This document shows positions 43,022-52,922 of a DNA stretch of 58,494 nt, one piece after another. The notes under the pieces were generated by a model. That model was not told where the DNA came from and made no database searches. It saw only the letters and a program-made list of their open reading frames with translations. The translations under genes and the position numbers were made by a program. Source of the DNA: Verrucomicrobiota bacterium (GTDB taxonomy: Bacteria > Verrucomicrobiota > Verrucomicrobiia > Limisphaerales > UBA11358). Within the stretch, counting starts at the first letter, position 1. Each line of letters starts with the position of its first letter. The stretch lies in assembly GCA_028872915.1 (NCBI GenBank), contig JAGWNY010000020.1, positions 1 to 58,494 on the forward strand. The letters run 5' to 3'.

Positions 43022-45591
43022 TCGGACGGTGGCGCAATGGCCAGGTCGGGTTGTGCCGCAAAAAACATTTGCACCCGTTTGAATTCGGCGCGCGCCTGGC
43101 CGCAGAGCGCGGGCGCGTCGCCCAACGAGCCGGATTTTCCCGCGTTTTCCAGTCCCAGAAAAATCGCCGCAAACGGCGACATGCCCAGCGTCGCCGTGGC
43201 GCCCTTGCAACTGTGGGCCACGTGCCGGACCACGGGCGCGTCATTTGCCTTGACGGCCTCCTCGATCTGTTGAAGTTGGCGGACGGTCTGGTCGTAAAAC
43301 ATGATGACCAATTCCTTTACGCTCGGAATATCGCCCTGCGTGAGGTCCATCAAACGCACCAGGTCCACCGGCGTTTCCCGGCTTGGCGCCGCCGTGGCGG
43401 GCGGCGCCGGCGTCCGGGCCGGCGCGGGGGAAACGACTGTCGGCGGAACCGGTGCAGTTGGCGCAGCGGGTTGTGGCACAACGGGTTCCGAAGTAATGGC
43501 GGCGCCGCGGGGAGGCATCATTGGCTCCAATCCGGCGGCAGGTTTCGCGCCGCCGGCGCCGCCCGCGGGGCAAAGAAGGCTGCCCCAGCGTTCGATGACC
43601 TGCCGCACGTCCGCCGGCCGGATGGGTTTGGCGAGGTAATCGTCCATGCCCGCCGCAAAACATTTCTCGCGGTCGCTCTGCATGGCGTGGGCGGTCATGG
43701 CAATGACGATGATGCGGGCCTGGTAATTTGGATACTCCGGCCAGGCCTTTTGGCGTTGGCGGATGATGCGCGTGGCCTCCAGTCCGTCCATTTCCGGCAT
43801 CATCATGTCCATGAAAATCAAGTCATAACGCCGCCGGTCCATCGCCTCCAGCGTCTCCTTGCCGTTGGCGACCATCTCCGGCTTGTAGCCCAGTTGTTGC
43901 ACGAGCCGCGCGGCCACCTTCTGGTTGATGGAATTGTCATCCACCAGCAGTATTTGGAGCGGATACCGTTCCGCCAGCGATTCGCCGGGTTTGAGCGGCG
44001 CGGCGGGAGCGGGTGTTTTTTGACTGAACAATGCTTTTTCGATGACCGCGAGCAGTTGCGCCGGGCGGACTGGTTTGGCCACGCTGTTGGCGAAAACCAC
44101 GTGAGTGCTGAGCGTGTCGGCGTGGCCGCCCAGCGGCATCATAAAGATAACAGGGATCATCGCAGCCGATGGCACCCGATGAATTTCCGCGGCAAAGGCC
44201 GGCCCCTCGATCCCTTGCAGTTCCGAGTCCACGAGCGCCAGGTCAAATTCTTCGCCGGCGCGAAGCTGCTCGAGCGCCTGCCGCGGATTTTCAACCGCCA
44301 CCGGCACCATTCCCCATTGTTGCGACTGTTCCGAAAGCACGCGCCGCATCGTCGCATTGTCGTCCACGATGAGAATTCGCAGGTCAACCACGCGGTCCCT
44401 GCGCCGGGTGTGGGGAGGCGGCTGGGCGATGCGGCCCGCCAGGACGTTTGCGGTGAAATGAAACGTCGAGCCCTGGCCGGGAACGCTTTCGGCGCCCATC
44501 TCTCCGCCCATCAATTCCACAATCCGTTTGCTGATGGCCAGCCCCAAGCCCGTGCCGCCATATTGCCGCGCAATGGTGATGTCCGCCTGCGTGAAGGGCT
44601 GGAACAATCGCGCCAGGCGGTCAGGCTTGATGCCAATGCCCGTGTCGCGCACGGAAAATCGAAGCCGCAGTTGCGAATAATCCGGCGCCGGCGCCGGTTG
44701 CGACGAGACCAGTTCGACTGTCAGCAAAATTTCGCCCTTCTCGGTGAATTTGATGGCGTTTGTCAGCAGGTTCGTCACCACCTGCCGCAGCCGGATGGAA
44801 TCGCTTTCGACCATTCCCGGAATCGTCGGCGCGACCTGGTAAATCAGGTTCACTCGTTTTTCCGCCGCCCTGCTGGACAAAAGGTCCAGTATTTCCTCGA
44901 TCTCAGCGCGCAGATCGAACGGACGGGATTCGAGTTCGAGTTTACCCGCCTCGATCTTCGAAAAATCCAGAATATCGTTGATGATGGTCAGCAGCGATTC
45001 GCTGCTGCTGTGGATTGTGTCCAGGTAGCCCCGCTGTTCGGGCGTCAACTGCGTTTCCATGAGCAGTCCCGCCATGGCAATCAATCCGTTCATCGGCGTC
45101 CGGATTTCATGGCTCATCGCCGCGAGAAATTCGGACTTGGCCCGCGCGTTTGCCTCCGCGGCCTCGCGCGCCGCCACCAGTTGCTGCTGTTCGCGAATCA
45201 ACGTGTCAAATCGGCGCTTGGCCGCGAACGAAGCCCGCAGACGCGCATGGAACAGCGCCGGTTCGAACGGCTTGTCAATGCAATCAATCGCCCCCAGCTC
45301 ATACGCCAGAAGTTTGCCCGTCGCGTTGGCGGCGGCGATCAACGTATGCACCAGCGGCGGCGAGATGGAGGCGTCCTTTTGCAGCCGCCGCAGCAGTTCA
45401 TAGCCCTGCTCGCCGGTGGATTCCAAATCCACCAGCGCAAAATCCGCGCGCTGCTCCTGCAACATTCGGATCGCCGCGTCGGGGTCCGGCGCCTGCCGGA
45501 AGACGGCCTCATTTTGAAGCCCGGCTTCAAGGCCGGGCATCAACGCCGCGTCGCCCGTCATCAGCAGAATCTGTGATGGCGTTCCGCTCAT
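43018..45591 (-). CDS. Hybrid sensor histidine kinase with REC, HisKA, HATPase, two REC and HPt domains
   Basis: 857 residues, no membrane span, so probably cytosolic. Order: an N-terminal receiver-like domain (1-125; Asp55 present but the usual acidic pair missing), coiled linker, HisKA with [17 protein letters not shown] (His161), HATPase_c with [23 protein letters not shown] and [10 protein letters not shown], a degenerate REC ([24 protein letters not shown]), a full REC ([26 protein letters not shown]), an Ala/Pro-rich linker, and a C-terminal HPt with [14 protein letters not shown]. The signal is unknown. The partner regulator follows in a four-base overlap. Confidence 0.92.
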   Translation of the reverse strand: MSGTPSQILLMTGDAALMPGLEAGLQNEAVFRQAPDPDAAIRMLQEQRADFALVDLESTGEQGYELLRRLQKDASISPPLVHTLIAAANATGKLLAYELGAIDCIDKPFEPALFHARLRASFAAKRRFDTLIREQQQLVAAREAAEANARAKSEFLAAMSHEIRTPMNGLIAMAGLLMETQLTPEQRGYLDTIHSSSESLLTIINDILDFSKIEAGKLELESRPFDLRAEIEEILDLLSSRAAEKRVNLIYQVAPTIPGMVESDSIRLRQVVTNLLTNAIKFTEKGEILLTVELVSSQPAPAPDYSQLRLRFSVRDTGIGIKPDRLARLFQPFTQADITIARQYGGTGLGLAISKRIVELMGGEMGAESVPGQGSTFHFTANVLAGRIAQPPPHTRRRDRVVDLRILIVDDNATMRRVLSEQSQQWGMVPVAVENPRQALEQLRAGEEFDLALVDSELQGIEGPAFAAEIHRVPSAAMIPVIFMMPLGGHADTLSTHVVFANSVAKPVRPAQLLAVIEKALFSQKTPAPAAPLKPGESLAERYPLQILLVDDNSINQKVAARLVQQLGYKPEMVANGKETLEAMDRRRYDLIFMDMMMPEMDGLEATRIIRQRQKAWPEYPNYQARIIVIAMTAHAMQSDREKCFAAGMDDYLAKPIRPADVRQVIERWGSLLCPAGGAGGAKPAAGLEPMMPPRGAAITSEPVVPQPAAPTAPVPPTVVSPAPARTPAPPATAAPSRETPVDLVRLMDLTQGDIPSVKELVIMFYDQTVRQLQQIEEAVKANDAPVVRHVAHSCKGATATLGMSPFAAIFLGLENAGKSGSLGDAPALCGQARAEFKRVQMFFAAQPDLAIAPPSE

Positions 45592-45693
45592 GTTTGTGGG
45601 AAGGATTGAATTGGCTGCAATCCAGTTAAAGCACGGATGATGCCATGATTTTTGCCAATTGGCAAAACTTTTTGCCGTCCATGCTCATTCCCC

Positions 45694-46734
45694 TCATCGC
45701 GTCAGGCTAAATGCCGTCCGCCAAAACCAATTGCTCCGCAGCGCCATCAATAGGCCCGAGACGCCGCGCGAGAGCATCGCATGTTGCAACAGGGCGGCCC
45801 AGCGAAGCCGCCGCCGAAATGCGCCATCGCACCGGGCGGCAACGACGCCCCTTGCGCGCACCCACGAAATTTCTCCGCGGCTGAAAGCGGCCAGCGGCGG
45901 CAGGGCAAGAGAAGCCGATTCGATGGCCAACGACATTCCATTCCCCGTCACCGGCGGGATCATCGTCAGCGCATCGCCCAGGCGGCATTCAGCGCGGCCC
46001 ATCGCCCGTTCCGCCTTTAAGGAAAGCCCCGCGACGGCGCAAAATGAACTCTCATCGAATTCCGCGCGCGCCAGGCGCTCGTGCAACAGGGAACCGGGCG
46101 GTCCGCGGAGAAGTTCCGCGCCGCGGTTTTCGCGCTGCTCTTGACGGTCTTTCCGAAACAAGCCGCACACATTGACCCATCCATCGGCCAGCCGGCACAA
46201 CCCCACGTAACCGTTCTTGAGAACGTGAATTTCCAGGCCCGCGTCACCCGGCACGTTTCGCGCGTGGATTTTTAACCCAAACCATACCGCGCCGTCCTGG
46301 ACCTGGCTTGGGCGGCGGCCGCTCGCGCGCACCGTCCCTTCGCCAAATCCGCCCGCCCAACGCGTGCCCGCCCGCAAATCGCCGCCCAGCGCCACAAATT
46401 CATCGGCAAGCAGCTTGTCCAGGATGAAGCGCGAGAGGCACAGCGCCGGCCGCGGCAGTCGGCGGATGAGCGAGCGCGCCGAACCCACTGAAAACAGGGC
46501 GGTTTGCGCTTCCACCGCGCCCGCTTTCAGGAATTTTGCCCGCAAACCCAGCGCGGCGAGCGCGTCCAAACCGCGGCCGGCGATAAATTCGCCGCAAACG
46601 CGATGGCGCGGATAGCCGCCGGCTTCAAAAACCGTGACCGGCACGCCGGCTTGCCGCAGTCCGATGCCCAGCGTCAACCCCGCCAGCCCGCCACCGGCAA
46701 TTTGTATGGGAACCATTTTCACGCCAAATGTCAT
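45694..46734 (-). CDS. FAD-dependent oxidoreductase, geranylgeranyl reductase/hydroxylase-like
   Basis: 346 residues. The N-terminal dinucleotide fold IQIAGGGLAGLTLGIGLRQA and the GEFIAGRGLDAL segment mark the group that includes geranylgeranyl reductases and aromatic-ring hydroxylases. The later VPGDAGLEIHVLKNGYVGL-like and GDALTMIPPVTGNGMSLAIE segments (the FAD ribityl-binding Asp) complete the fold. It is the third gene of the type III PKS operon; the start overlaps the methyltransferase stop by four bases. By analogy with the srsC flavoprotein it may hydroxylate the polyketide ring to a quinol or quinone precursor. That role is inference. Confidence 0.85.
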   Translation of the reverse strand: MTFGVKMVPIQIAGGGLAGLTLGIGLRQAGVPVTVFEAGGYPRHRVCGEFIAGRGLDALAALGLRAKFLKAGAVEAQTALFSVGSARSLIRRLPRPALCLSRFILDKLLADEFVALGGDLRAGTRWAGGFGEGTVRASGRRPSQVQDGAVWFGLKIHARNVPGDAGLEIHVLKNGYVGLCRLADGWVNVCGLFRKDRQEQRENRGAELLRGPPGSLLHERLARAEFDESSFCAVAGLSLKAERAMGRAECRLGDALTMIPPVTGNGMSLAIESASLALPPLAAFSRGEISWVRARGVVAARCDGAFRRRLRWAALLQHAMLSRGVSGLLMALRSNWFWRTAFSLTR

Positions 46735-47420
46735 CCCCCCGGTTTGAATTTTTTTGCGATAAACAAATGGCTGAACCATCCCGCGCGCCGTTCCGTCAAT
46801 TGCCAGCCTGCCCGCTCCGGCCAGAGAGCCGACAACTCCTCGCGCAGAAAACCCGCGCGAATGCTCAAAGCCGCGTCGTGCCGGGTGTCGGCGCCGCAGC
46901 CAACGAGCCGGAGCATTTGCGCGCACGGCGCCGGAAAATAAAACCGATGCGGCTCCAGCGCCACAAACAAGAGGGCGCGGCGGGAAACGGCCTGGAACAA
47001 TTGCTTCAAGGCTGCATCCTCAAATTGGTGGATGAATAGATTGGCGATGATGATGTCCGCTCCGCCGCCGGCCCGCATCCAATCGAACACGTCCGCCGCC
47101 GCCGTCTCCGCGCGCCATTCGACTTCAGAAAACGCGGCCAGCGTTTTCGTCGAAACGAGGTTGTGCCGGTCCAGCATCATTGCATTGACATTTCGTCGCT
47201 TCAGGCGCCGGGCGAGACCCAGGAGAAATTGTCCGTCCCCGGCCCCGATTTCGGCGATTTGGCGGGTCGCGTCGGGCCAATGTTCATCGAGGGCGCGGGC
47301 CATGAGGGAATGGTTGGCCATCCAGAAATTGACGCGGCACAAATCGCGGCGGCATCGGAGGGCGCGGGGATCGCTTGGCGGGAGGGCGTCAAGAATTTCC
47401 GGCTGCACGAGTCGCGGCAT
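46731..47420 (-). CDS. Class I SAM-dependent methyltransferase of the PKS operon
   Basis: 229 residues from the chosen ATG. The SAM motif I is IAEIGAGDGQFLLGLARRL, followed by an acidic motif after MMLDRH and a post-I segment ADIIIANLFIHQFEDAALKQ. The fold continues with LLFVALEPHRF, where other members have a motif III strand. The frame is open a further 44 codons into the PKS gene, but MPRLVQPEILD, 16 bases after the PKS stop, is a more sensible start. It probably O- or C-methylates the polyketide product or acts on a later intermediate. Confidence 0.82.
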   Translation of the reverse strand: MPRLVQPEILDALPPSDPRALRCRRDLCRVNFWMANHSLMARALDEHWPDATRQIAEIGAGDGQFLLGLARRLKRRNVNAMMLDRHNLVSTKTLAAFSEVEWRAETAAADVFDWMRAGGGADIIIANLFIHQFEDAALKQLFQAVSRRALLFVALEPHRFYFPAPCAQMLRLVGCGADTRHDAALSIRAGFLREELSALWPERAGWQLTERRAGWFSHLFIAKKFKPGG

Positions 47421-47436
47421 GGGGCGGGGGAGGGGA

Positions 47437-48528
47437 TCAGGCGTTTTGCGGCGGGCCGACTTGCAGCCAGGCGCCGTGGCAACTGAAACCGGCTCCGAAA
47501 GAGGACATCCACCAAAGTCCATCGGGCACGGCGTCATGGAGCGCGCGTTCAAGCACGAAAAACACGGTCGGGCTGCTCACGTTGCCAAATTCGCGGAGCA
47601 CCGCGGCGCTATGCCGCACGTCGGCCTCCCCCAGCCGCAATTTTTTCCGCAAGGCGAGCATCACGTCCCGCCCGCCCGTGTGCAAAATCCAGCCCGAAAC
47701 GTCGCCGTGCCGCGCGCCGGCGGAAGCCAGCGCGTGGGAAAACAACTTTTCAGCCTCATCACCGGCCACTTCCGGCACGGCGGGCGAGAGGATGTTGCGC
47801 AGCATCCCGTTCTTGTGGCTGAAACGCAGGGTGTCGCGTTGCCGCGGCGCGAGGGCCGTCGAACCCCACTTCCATTCCACGCCACGCCGTTTTTTGTGTT
47901 TTGCATTCGGCGCATGGGGAGCATTCGCCAGGACGGCCGCGCCGGCGCCGTCGCCAAACAGACACGCGCTGATCAGCACGCCCGGATCGTCATCCAGGAA
48001 AAACGCGGCGCTGCATACCTCCACGCAGACCGACAGCGCTTTTTCCGCCCGCCCGGCTGCCAGCAGCGCTTCCGCCGTCCGCAAATTTGGCAAGGCGGCT
48101 CCGCAGCCCTGTCCCACAAGGTCCAGCGCAAAGACATCCGGGCGAAGGCCGAGTTGTTCGCTCACATAGCTCGTCAGACCGGGACACAAATAGCCGGTGC
48201 AAGTGCTGATAATGACGGCATCCATCTCCGCAGGCCCGCAGCCGGCGTCGTCCAGCGCGCGGCGCGCGGCTTCCGCCGCCAAGGCGGGCGCATGGCGGGT
48301 GAAGCGGGCATGGAGGGCGTCCGGCGTGGCGTCGAACACTTCGGCCAGCGGTTCGAGGGCGAGATGGCGGGTGGCAATGCCATTATCGCCGCATAACACC
48401 TTTTTGAGAATTGCCCGCGAACGCGGCTGAAGGCGGGAAAATTCTGCTGAAGCCTGGACGGCGTTCCAACACTCGCGCTGTGTGTAACGTCGTGGCGGAA
48501 CCGCCGTTCCCAGGCCGGCAATAAACAT
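47437..48528 (-). CDS. Type III polyketide synthase (chalcone/stilbene synthase family)
   Basis: 363 residues. The thiolase-fold catalytic triad is visible: Cys142 in DLVGQGCGAALPNL, His283 in GWILHTGGRDVM and Asn315 in EFGNVSSPTVFFVL. The N-terminal AGLGTAVPPRRYTQRE and C-terminal GFSCHGAWLQVG are in family. Bacterial members make alkylpyrones or alkylresorcinols from fatty acyl starters and malonyl-CoA. The following methyltransferase and flavoprotein recall the srsABC pathway for methylated phenolic lipids. The product is not predictable from sequence alone. Confidence 0.92.
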   Translation of the reverse strand: MFIAGLGTAVPPRRYTQRECWNAVQASAEFSRLQPRSRAILKKVLCGDNGIATRHLALEPLAEVFDATPDALHARFTRHAPALAAEAARRALDDAGCGPAEMDAVIISTCTGYLCPGLTSYVSEQLGLRPDVFALDLVGQGCGAALPNLRTAEALLAAGRAEKALSVCVEVCSAAFFLDDDPGVLISACLFGDGAGAAVLANAPHAPNAKHKKRRGVEWKWGSTALAPRQRDTLRFSHKNGMLRNILSPAVPEVAGDEAEKLFSHALASAGARHGDVSGWILHTGGRDVMLALRKKLRLGEADVRHSAAVLREFGNVSSPTVFFVLERALHDAVPDGLWWMSSFGAGFSCHGAWLQVGPPQNA

Positions 48529-48613
48529 GCCGGGAAGTTAAGGCCAAAAACCGCCGGCGCAACCTGATTTCACGCGGAGGGAGCGGAAGGCCCTTGCGGC
48601 AAATCCGCGACTC

Positions 48614-49900
48614 CTATTTTATGCCCGCCAGATATCCAAACCGGCTGCGGAACTGGTCGGGGGTCATCGAAACGACCGCGGCCAGCTTGGCCAATTGTTT
48701 CGCGTCGCGGAAATCCTCCGGCTCCAGCCGGATCATGTAGGCGCAGGCGCATTCGTAAGCTTCGCCCTCGACGTTCACCTGGCGGGTTTGCATGCGGCCC
48801 GTCTTGGGATTGAGCATCTTCTCGAAGGGCAGGGGAGTCATCTTGCCGTCCACAAAGCTGATGATCGCCCCGTATTTTTCCGCTTCGGGCGAAAGCAGGA
48901 ATTTTACCGCGGCGTAGCCGAGGTCGCGCGTGTATTCGGCGTCGAAAGGAATTGGATCGGCGCAGCGCAACTCGTAGCCCAGGTCCTTGTCCACAAACGT
49001 CATCTTGACGCCCAGTTTTTCCAGGCGCAGGTGCAACAATTCCTTCATCAGCCGGCCAAATTCGATTTCGCCCAGGCGCAAATGGCCGTGGTCATCGCGC
49101 GTGACCTTGCCGAACCGTTCCAGTTGGCCGTCCGGCACGGCGTCAATCAGGCCCTTTTCGCCCATCGCTTCTATCAATCCCTCGGCCAGCACCACGACGC
49201 CGTATTGCGAGCCTTCGGCGCGCCGCTTGATGATGGAAGCAATGATGATGTCGCAGACCTCGTCCACCGTCACCTGCCGTTTGCGGAATTCCTCCGGGAT
49301 GATGGCCAGCGTGGCGGCTGCGGCTTTGGCAATGCCGAGGGCGAGGTGCCCCGCCGCGCGGCCCATGCTGATGATGATATACCAGCGCGAAGTGGTGCGG
49401 GCGTCCTCGGCAAGATTGCGGACGATTTGAACGCCATAATGCCTGGCCGTTTCGAATCCGAACGTGGGAGTCGAGCCGGGCAATGGCAGGTCGTTGTCAA
49501 TGGTCTTGGGCACGTGCGCGACGCGGATTTTGCCCTTGCTCTGCCGTGCCACCTGGCTGGCGGAAAACGCCGTGTCATCGCCGCCAATCGTCACCAGCGC
49601 GGTGATGCCAAGCTGGTTGAAGACCTTGAACAAATTTTCCATGCTCGTCCCGGACTTGGTGGGGTTCGTCCGGGCGGTGCCGAGCACGGACCCGCCGCGC
49701 AGGTGAATATCGCGCACGTCGCGGATGGCCAGCGGACGGCACTGATGCGCGTCGCCCTCGGCCAGATATTTGTAACCGTCGCGGAAGCCGATGACTTCGT
49801 AGCCGTTGTTGATGCCTTCAATGGTGGCCGCCGCAATCACGCCGTTGATGCCCGGCGCCGGCCCGCCCCCCACCAGGATTCCGATTCTGCCTTTGTTCAT
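48614..49900 (-). CDS. pfp: 6-phosphofructokinase, pyrophosphate-dependent type
   Basis: Phosphorylates fructose 6-phosphate in glycolysis. The 428-residue protein has the loop GGGPAPGINGVI, the motif IGGDDTAFSA (Asp109 where ATP-dependent enzymes have Gly) and PKTIDNDLPLPGSTPTFGFE, both marks of PPi use. Other sites are SMGRAAGHLALGIAKA and VVLAEGLIE. A PPi-linked enzyme would be reversible and could serve gluconeogenesis too. It stands alone between the PKS operon and the HAD phosphatase on the opposite strand. Confidence 0.92.
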   Translation of the reverse strand: MNKGRIGILVGGGPAPGINGVIAAATIEGINNGYEVIGFRDGYKYLAEGDAHQCRPLAIRDVRDIHLRGGSVLGTARTNPTKSGTSMENLFKVFNQLGITALVTIGGDDTAFSASQVARQSKGKIRVAHVPKTIDNDLPLPGSTPTFGFETARHYGVQIVRNLAEDARTTSRWYIIISMGRAAGHLALGIAKAAAATLAIIPEEFRKRQVTVDEVCDIIIASIIKRRAEGSQYGVVVLAEGLIEAMGEKGLIDAVPDGQLERFGKVTRDDHGHLRLGEIEFGRLMKELLHLRLEKLGVKMTFVDKDLGYELRCADPIPFDAEYTRDLGYAAVKFLLSPEAEKYGAIISFVDGKMTPLPFEKMLNPKTGRMQTRQVNVEGEAYECACAYMIRLEPEDFRDAKQLAKLAAVVSMTPDQFRSRFGYLAGIK

Positions 49901-50105
49901 TTAAATTTGGCTCTTTGAATGTCGTTGAGAAAGCCGGAGGATGGGCCAAAGCGCTGGAAAATTCAAGACCGTTTCGGGCCAAGTCCGCAAAATAAAGCGG
50001 AGGAAATCCACTTGTTAAGCGATTTTTAAGCGGCGAATGGATGCGAAGAGGGTCGAATGACAATTTTCAATTTCCTTCGGCCCCTGTCCCCGCCAAAATC
50101 AGCCC

Positions 50106-50657
50106 ATGCAACGGGCTGTTTTTCTGGATCGCGACGGGACCCTGATTATTGAAAAAAATTATCTGTTCCGCCCCGAAGACGTGGAAATTTTTCCGGCCAC
50201 CGTCCCCGGTCTTAAACGGCTGGCCGCCGACGGCTTCAAGCTGTTCATCGTTTCCAACCAATCCGGCGTGGGACGCGGTTACTTCACGCTTGCGGACGTG
50301 GAGCGGGTGAACCAGCATTTGTGCGGCGAACTGGGCCGGGCCGGCGCGCGTTTTGAAAAAATTTACGTCGCGCCCGAAACGCCGGAAGCGCCCAGCCGCG
50401 GCCGCAAACCCTCGCCGCAATTTTTGTTCGATGCACGGGATGAATTCAACCTGGACCTTGGCCAAAGTTACATGATCGGCGACAAATTGAGCGACCTGGA
50501 ATGCGGCTGGAACGCCGGCGTGGCGCGCACCATCCTGGTGCGCACCGGCTACGGCGCGCGGCTGGAAGCCGAACAGCCCGCCATCAAGGATCGGGCCGTG
50601 GTGGTGGACGATCTGATGGCGGCGGCGGATTGGATTTTAAAAGAAGCAAAACTTTAA
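50106..50657 (+). CDS. HAD phosphatase, GmhB/HisB-N-like
   Basis: 183 residues. HAD motif I is VFLDRDGTLI, motif II IVSNQSGVGRG, motif III RGRKPSPQFLF with the Lys, and motif IV MIGDKLSDLECG. This is the D,D-heptose 1,7-bisphosphate phosphatase/histidinol-phosphatase group. The zinc-binding loop (CPHHPxxxCxCRKP) is replaced by APETPEAPSRGRKP, without any cysteine, so substrate loop geometry may differ and the heptose assignment is uncertain. The next gene, glmS, begins five bases after its stop, so they are co-transcribed. Confidence 0.85.
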   Translation: MQRAVFLDRDGTLIIEKNYLFRPEDVEIFPATVPGLKRLAADGFKLFIVSNQSGVGRGYFTLADVERVNQHLCGELGRAGARFEKIYVAPETPEAPSRGRKPSPQFLFDARDEFNLDLGQSYMIGDKLSDLECGWNAGVARTILVRTGYGARLEAEQPAIKDRAVVVDDLMAAADWILKEAKL

Positions 50658-50662
50658 AACTT

Positions 50663-52552
50663 ATGTGCGGAATCATCGGATACATCGGAAAAAAATCGGC
50701 TTCGCCCATCCTTTTGGAGGGATTGCGCCGGCTCGAATATCGCGGTTACGACAGCGCGGGTGTGGCCATCGTGGAGGACGCCCATCTGCTCGTCCGCAAA
50801 AAAAAGGGGAAGATAGACGCCGGTCTCGCCGCCCTTCTGGCCTCCGATCCCGTTTCCGGCCATCTGGGCATTGGGCACACGCGCTGGGCCACCCACGGCG
50901 TTCCCTCCGACAAAAACTGCCATCCGCACTTCGATCAATCGGAAAAAATCGCCGTCGTTCACAATGGCGTGATCGAAAACTACGAGACCCTCAAGGAACA
51001 TCTTCGCGCCGCCGGGCACGCTTTCAAATCGGACACCGACACCGAAGTTCTCGCTCACCTGATCGGGCATCATTATGAAAAATGCCGCGCCAAAAGGGCA
51101 GGGGAGCGGTCTGCAAACGGCCGCGCACCCGCAAACGGTTCCCCGCTCGCCCAGGCCGTCTCCGACGCGCTCCGCGAAGTCATCGGCACGTATGGAATAG
51201 CTGTCGTTTGCGCCGATGAACCGGACAAAATCATCGGCGCGCGGCGCGGTTCGCCGCTTATCATTGGCATCGGCAGGGACGGAAATTTTCTCGCCAGCGA
51301 CGCCAACGCCATCGTCGCCCACACCAAAAAAGTCGTTTATTTGAACGACTACGACGTTGCCGTCATTTCCGCCGGCCGCTTTGACGTTTCAAATCTCGGC
51401 GCCGACACGGCCAAAATTCAAATCACGCAGCTTGAATTCAGCCAGGAGGACGCCGTGCGCGGCGAGCACGCGCACTTCATGCTGAAGGAAATTTTTGAGC
51501 AGCCTCGCACCGTTGAGAACGCCTTGCGCGGCCGCGTGGACATGGCAAATGCCACCGCCAAACTCGGCGGCTTGAACATCGGCGCCGACGAATTGCGCGC
51601 CATAAACCGCGTTGTCATCGCCGCCAGCGGCACAAGCTGGCACGCCGCGCTCGTGGGCGAATACTTGATTGAAGAAATGGCGGGCATACCCGTGGAAGTC
51701 GAATTTGCCCACGAATTTTGTTACCGCAACGCGCCGCTCGAACAGAACACCATCCTGCTCGTCCTCTCCCAATCGGGCGAAACGGCGGACACGCTGGCCG
51801 CCTTGCGCGAAGCCAAGCGGCGCGGCCATCGCGTTTTGTCCATTGTCAACGTGGTGGGCAGCGCCATTGCGCGCGAGGCTGACGGCGGCATCTACATGCA
51901 CGCCGGCCCGGAAATCGGCGTCGCCTCCACGAAAGCCTTCGTTTCCACCATCGCGATTTTGACGTTGCTGGCCGTGCATCTGGGCCGGATGCGCGCCCTG
52001 GCGGCGACTCGCGCCCTGGAAATACTGCGCGGCCTTGAAGCGCTGCCCGGCCAGATCGAGGGCCTGCTCGCCCAGGACGCCGCCTTCAAAAAACTCGCCC
52101 GGAAATATGGCAAGGCAAACGATTTCTTTTTCCTCGGCCGGGGCTGCACGTTTCCCATTGCCCTCGAAGGCGCGCTCAAGCTCAAGGAAATCTCCTACAT
52201 CCACGCCGAGGGCTATTCCGCCGCCGAAATGAAACATGGCCCGATTGCGCTCATTGACGCGAAGACGCCCACAGTTTTTGTGGTGCCGCGGGATGGGATG
52301 TATGAAAAAACCATGGCGAATCTGGCCATGATCCGCGCCCGGCGCGGCCCCATCATCGCCCTGGCCACCGAAGGCGATAAAGCCATCAAAAAAGTGGCCG
52401 ATGACGTTGTGTATCTGCCCGAGACATTGGCGTTGTTGAATCCCATACCGGCGGTTGTGCCATTGCAGTTGTTTGCGTATCACGTGGCCGTTGCCCGCGG
52501 CTGCGACGTGGATAAACCCAGGAATTTGGCGAAGAGCGTGACTGTGGAGTAG
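50663..52552 (+). CDS. glmS: Glutamine-fructose-6-phosphate aminotransferase
   Basis: Makes glucosamine 6-phosphate from fructose 6-phosphate and glutamine, first step of UDP-GlcNAc synthesis. 629 residues. MCGIIGYIG starts the class II glutaminase domain with Cys2 as nucleophile after Met removal; GHTRWATHGVPSDKNCHPH and NGVIENYETLKEHL are present. An Ala/Gly-rich insert (AKRAGERSANGRAPANGSPL) occurs near residue 140. Two SIS domains follow (AASGTSWHAALVGEYLIEEM, SQSGETADTLAAL, LGRGCTFPIALEGALKLKEI) and the C-terminus DKPRNLAKSVTVE is canonical. The longer upstream open frame is not used. No ribozyme could be seen ahead of it; the gap to the preceding gene is five bases. Confidence 0.97.
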   Translation: MCGIIGYIGKKSASPILLEGLRRLEYRGYDSAGVAIVEDAHLLVRKKKGKIDAGLAALLASDPVSGHLGIGHTRWATHGVPSDKNCHPHFDQSEKIAVVHNGVIENYETLKEHLRAAGHAFKSDTDTEVLAHLIGHHYEKCRAKRAGERSANGRAPANGSPLAQAVSDALREVIGTYGIAVVCADEPDKIIGARRGSPLIIGIGRDGNFLASDANAIVAHTKKVVYLNDYDVAVISAGRFDVSNLGADTAKIQITQLEFSQEDAVRGEHAHFMLKEIFEQPRTVENALRGRVDMANATAKLGGLNIGADELRAINRVVIAASGTSWHAALVGEYLIEEMAGIPVEVEFAHEFCYRNAPLEQNTILLVLSQSGETADTLAALREAKRRGHRVLSIVNVVGSAIAREADGGIYMHAGPEIGVASTKAFVSTIAILTLLAVHLGRMRALAATRALEILRGLEALPGQIEGLLAQDAAFKKLARKYGKANDFFFLGRGCTFPIALEGALKLKEISYIHAEGYSAAEMKHGPIALIDAKTPTVFVVPRDGMYEKTMANLAMIRARRGPIIALATEGDKAIKKVADDVVYLPETLALLNPIPAVVPLQLFAYHVAVARGCDVDKPRNLAKSVTVE

Positions 52553-52922
52553 GGGAGGGAAGGGCGGGGCATTCCAAAAGGCTGATCAGAGACCGGGTAA
52601 AGATCGGCAGAAACCTTCTCCGTGACGAGCCGACGGTCAAGCGGCAACACTCATTGAATCATCCTCAACAACCAATTTGCGCAGCCGCCGCCTGAGTCGG
52701 CAGATTGACGACTTGATGGTTCCAGTGGACGATCTCCGCTCGCCGGCAATCCGCGCTCGCCCACGGAGAGACTTCGCAGGACCGGCGATCGGACAGGATT
52801 CACAGGATGGATAGGATGCAGGTGGAAGACGGGGCTGGCAGGCTTGAACCTCGGGACGGACAATGCCAGACAAAGCCTTTTGGCTTTTGCCGCGGGCGTT
52901 GAGCCTTTAGCCTTCCGTGTTC
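52553..52922. other. Intergenic stretch of about 370 bases
   Basis: No gene seen. It carries a small tandem repeat, listed separately, and a short purine-rich run just after glmS. Promoter elements for the mqnD gene are presumably in the last 100 bases but I cannot name them. Confidence 0.4.
52793..52819. repeat. Three 9-base tandem units (ACAGGATTC-like)
   Basis: Units ACAGGATTC, ACAGGATGG and ATAGGATGC follow each other. Similar CAGGATx strings are scattered as intergenic repeats in many bacterial genomes; no function is known to me. Confidence 0.55.

Noticed and set aside
43051-45576. An 841-codon open frame on the plus strand opposite the hybrid kinase gene
   Set aside because: Its translation is rich in Arg, His and Gly with no domain features, and it mirrors the codon bias of the real kinase on the other strand. 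It is a high-GC antisense artefact.
50641-50662. A glmS ribozyme upstream of glmS
   Set aside because: The gene begins five bases after the preceding stop codon, leaving no room for a leader, and no ribozyme core was seen.
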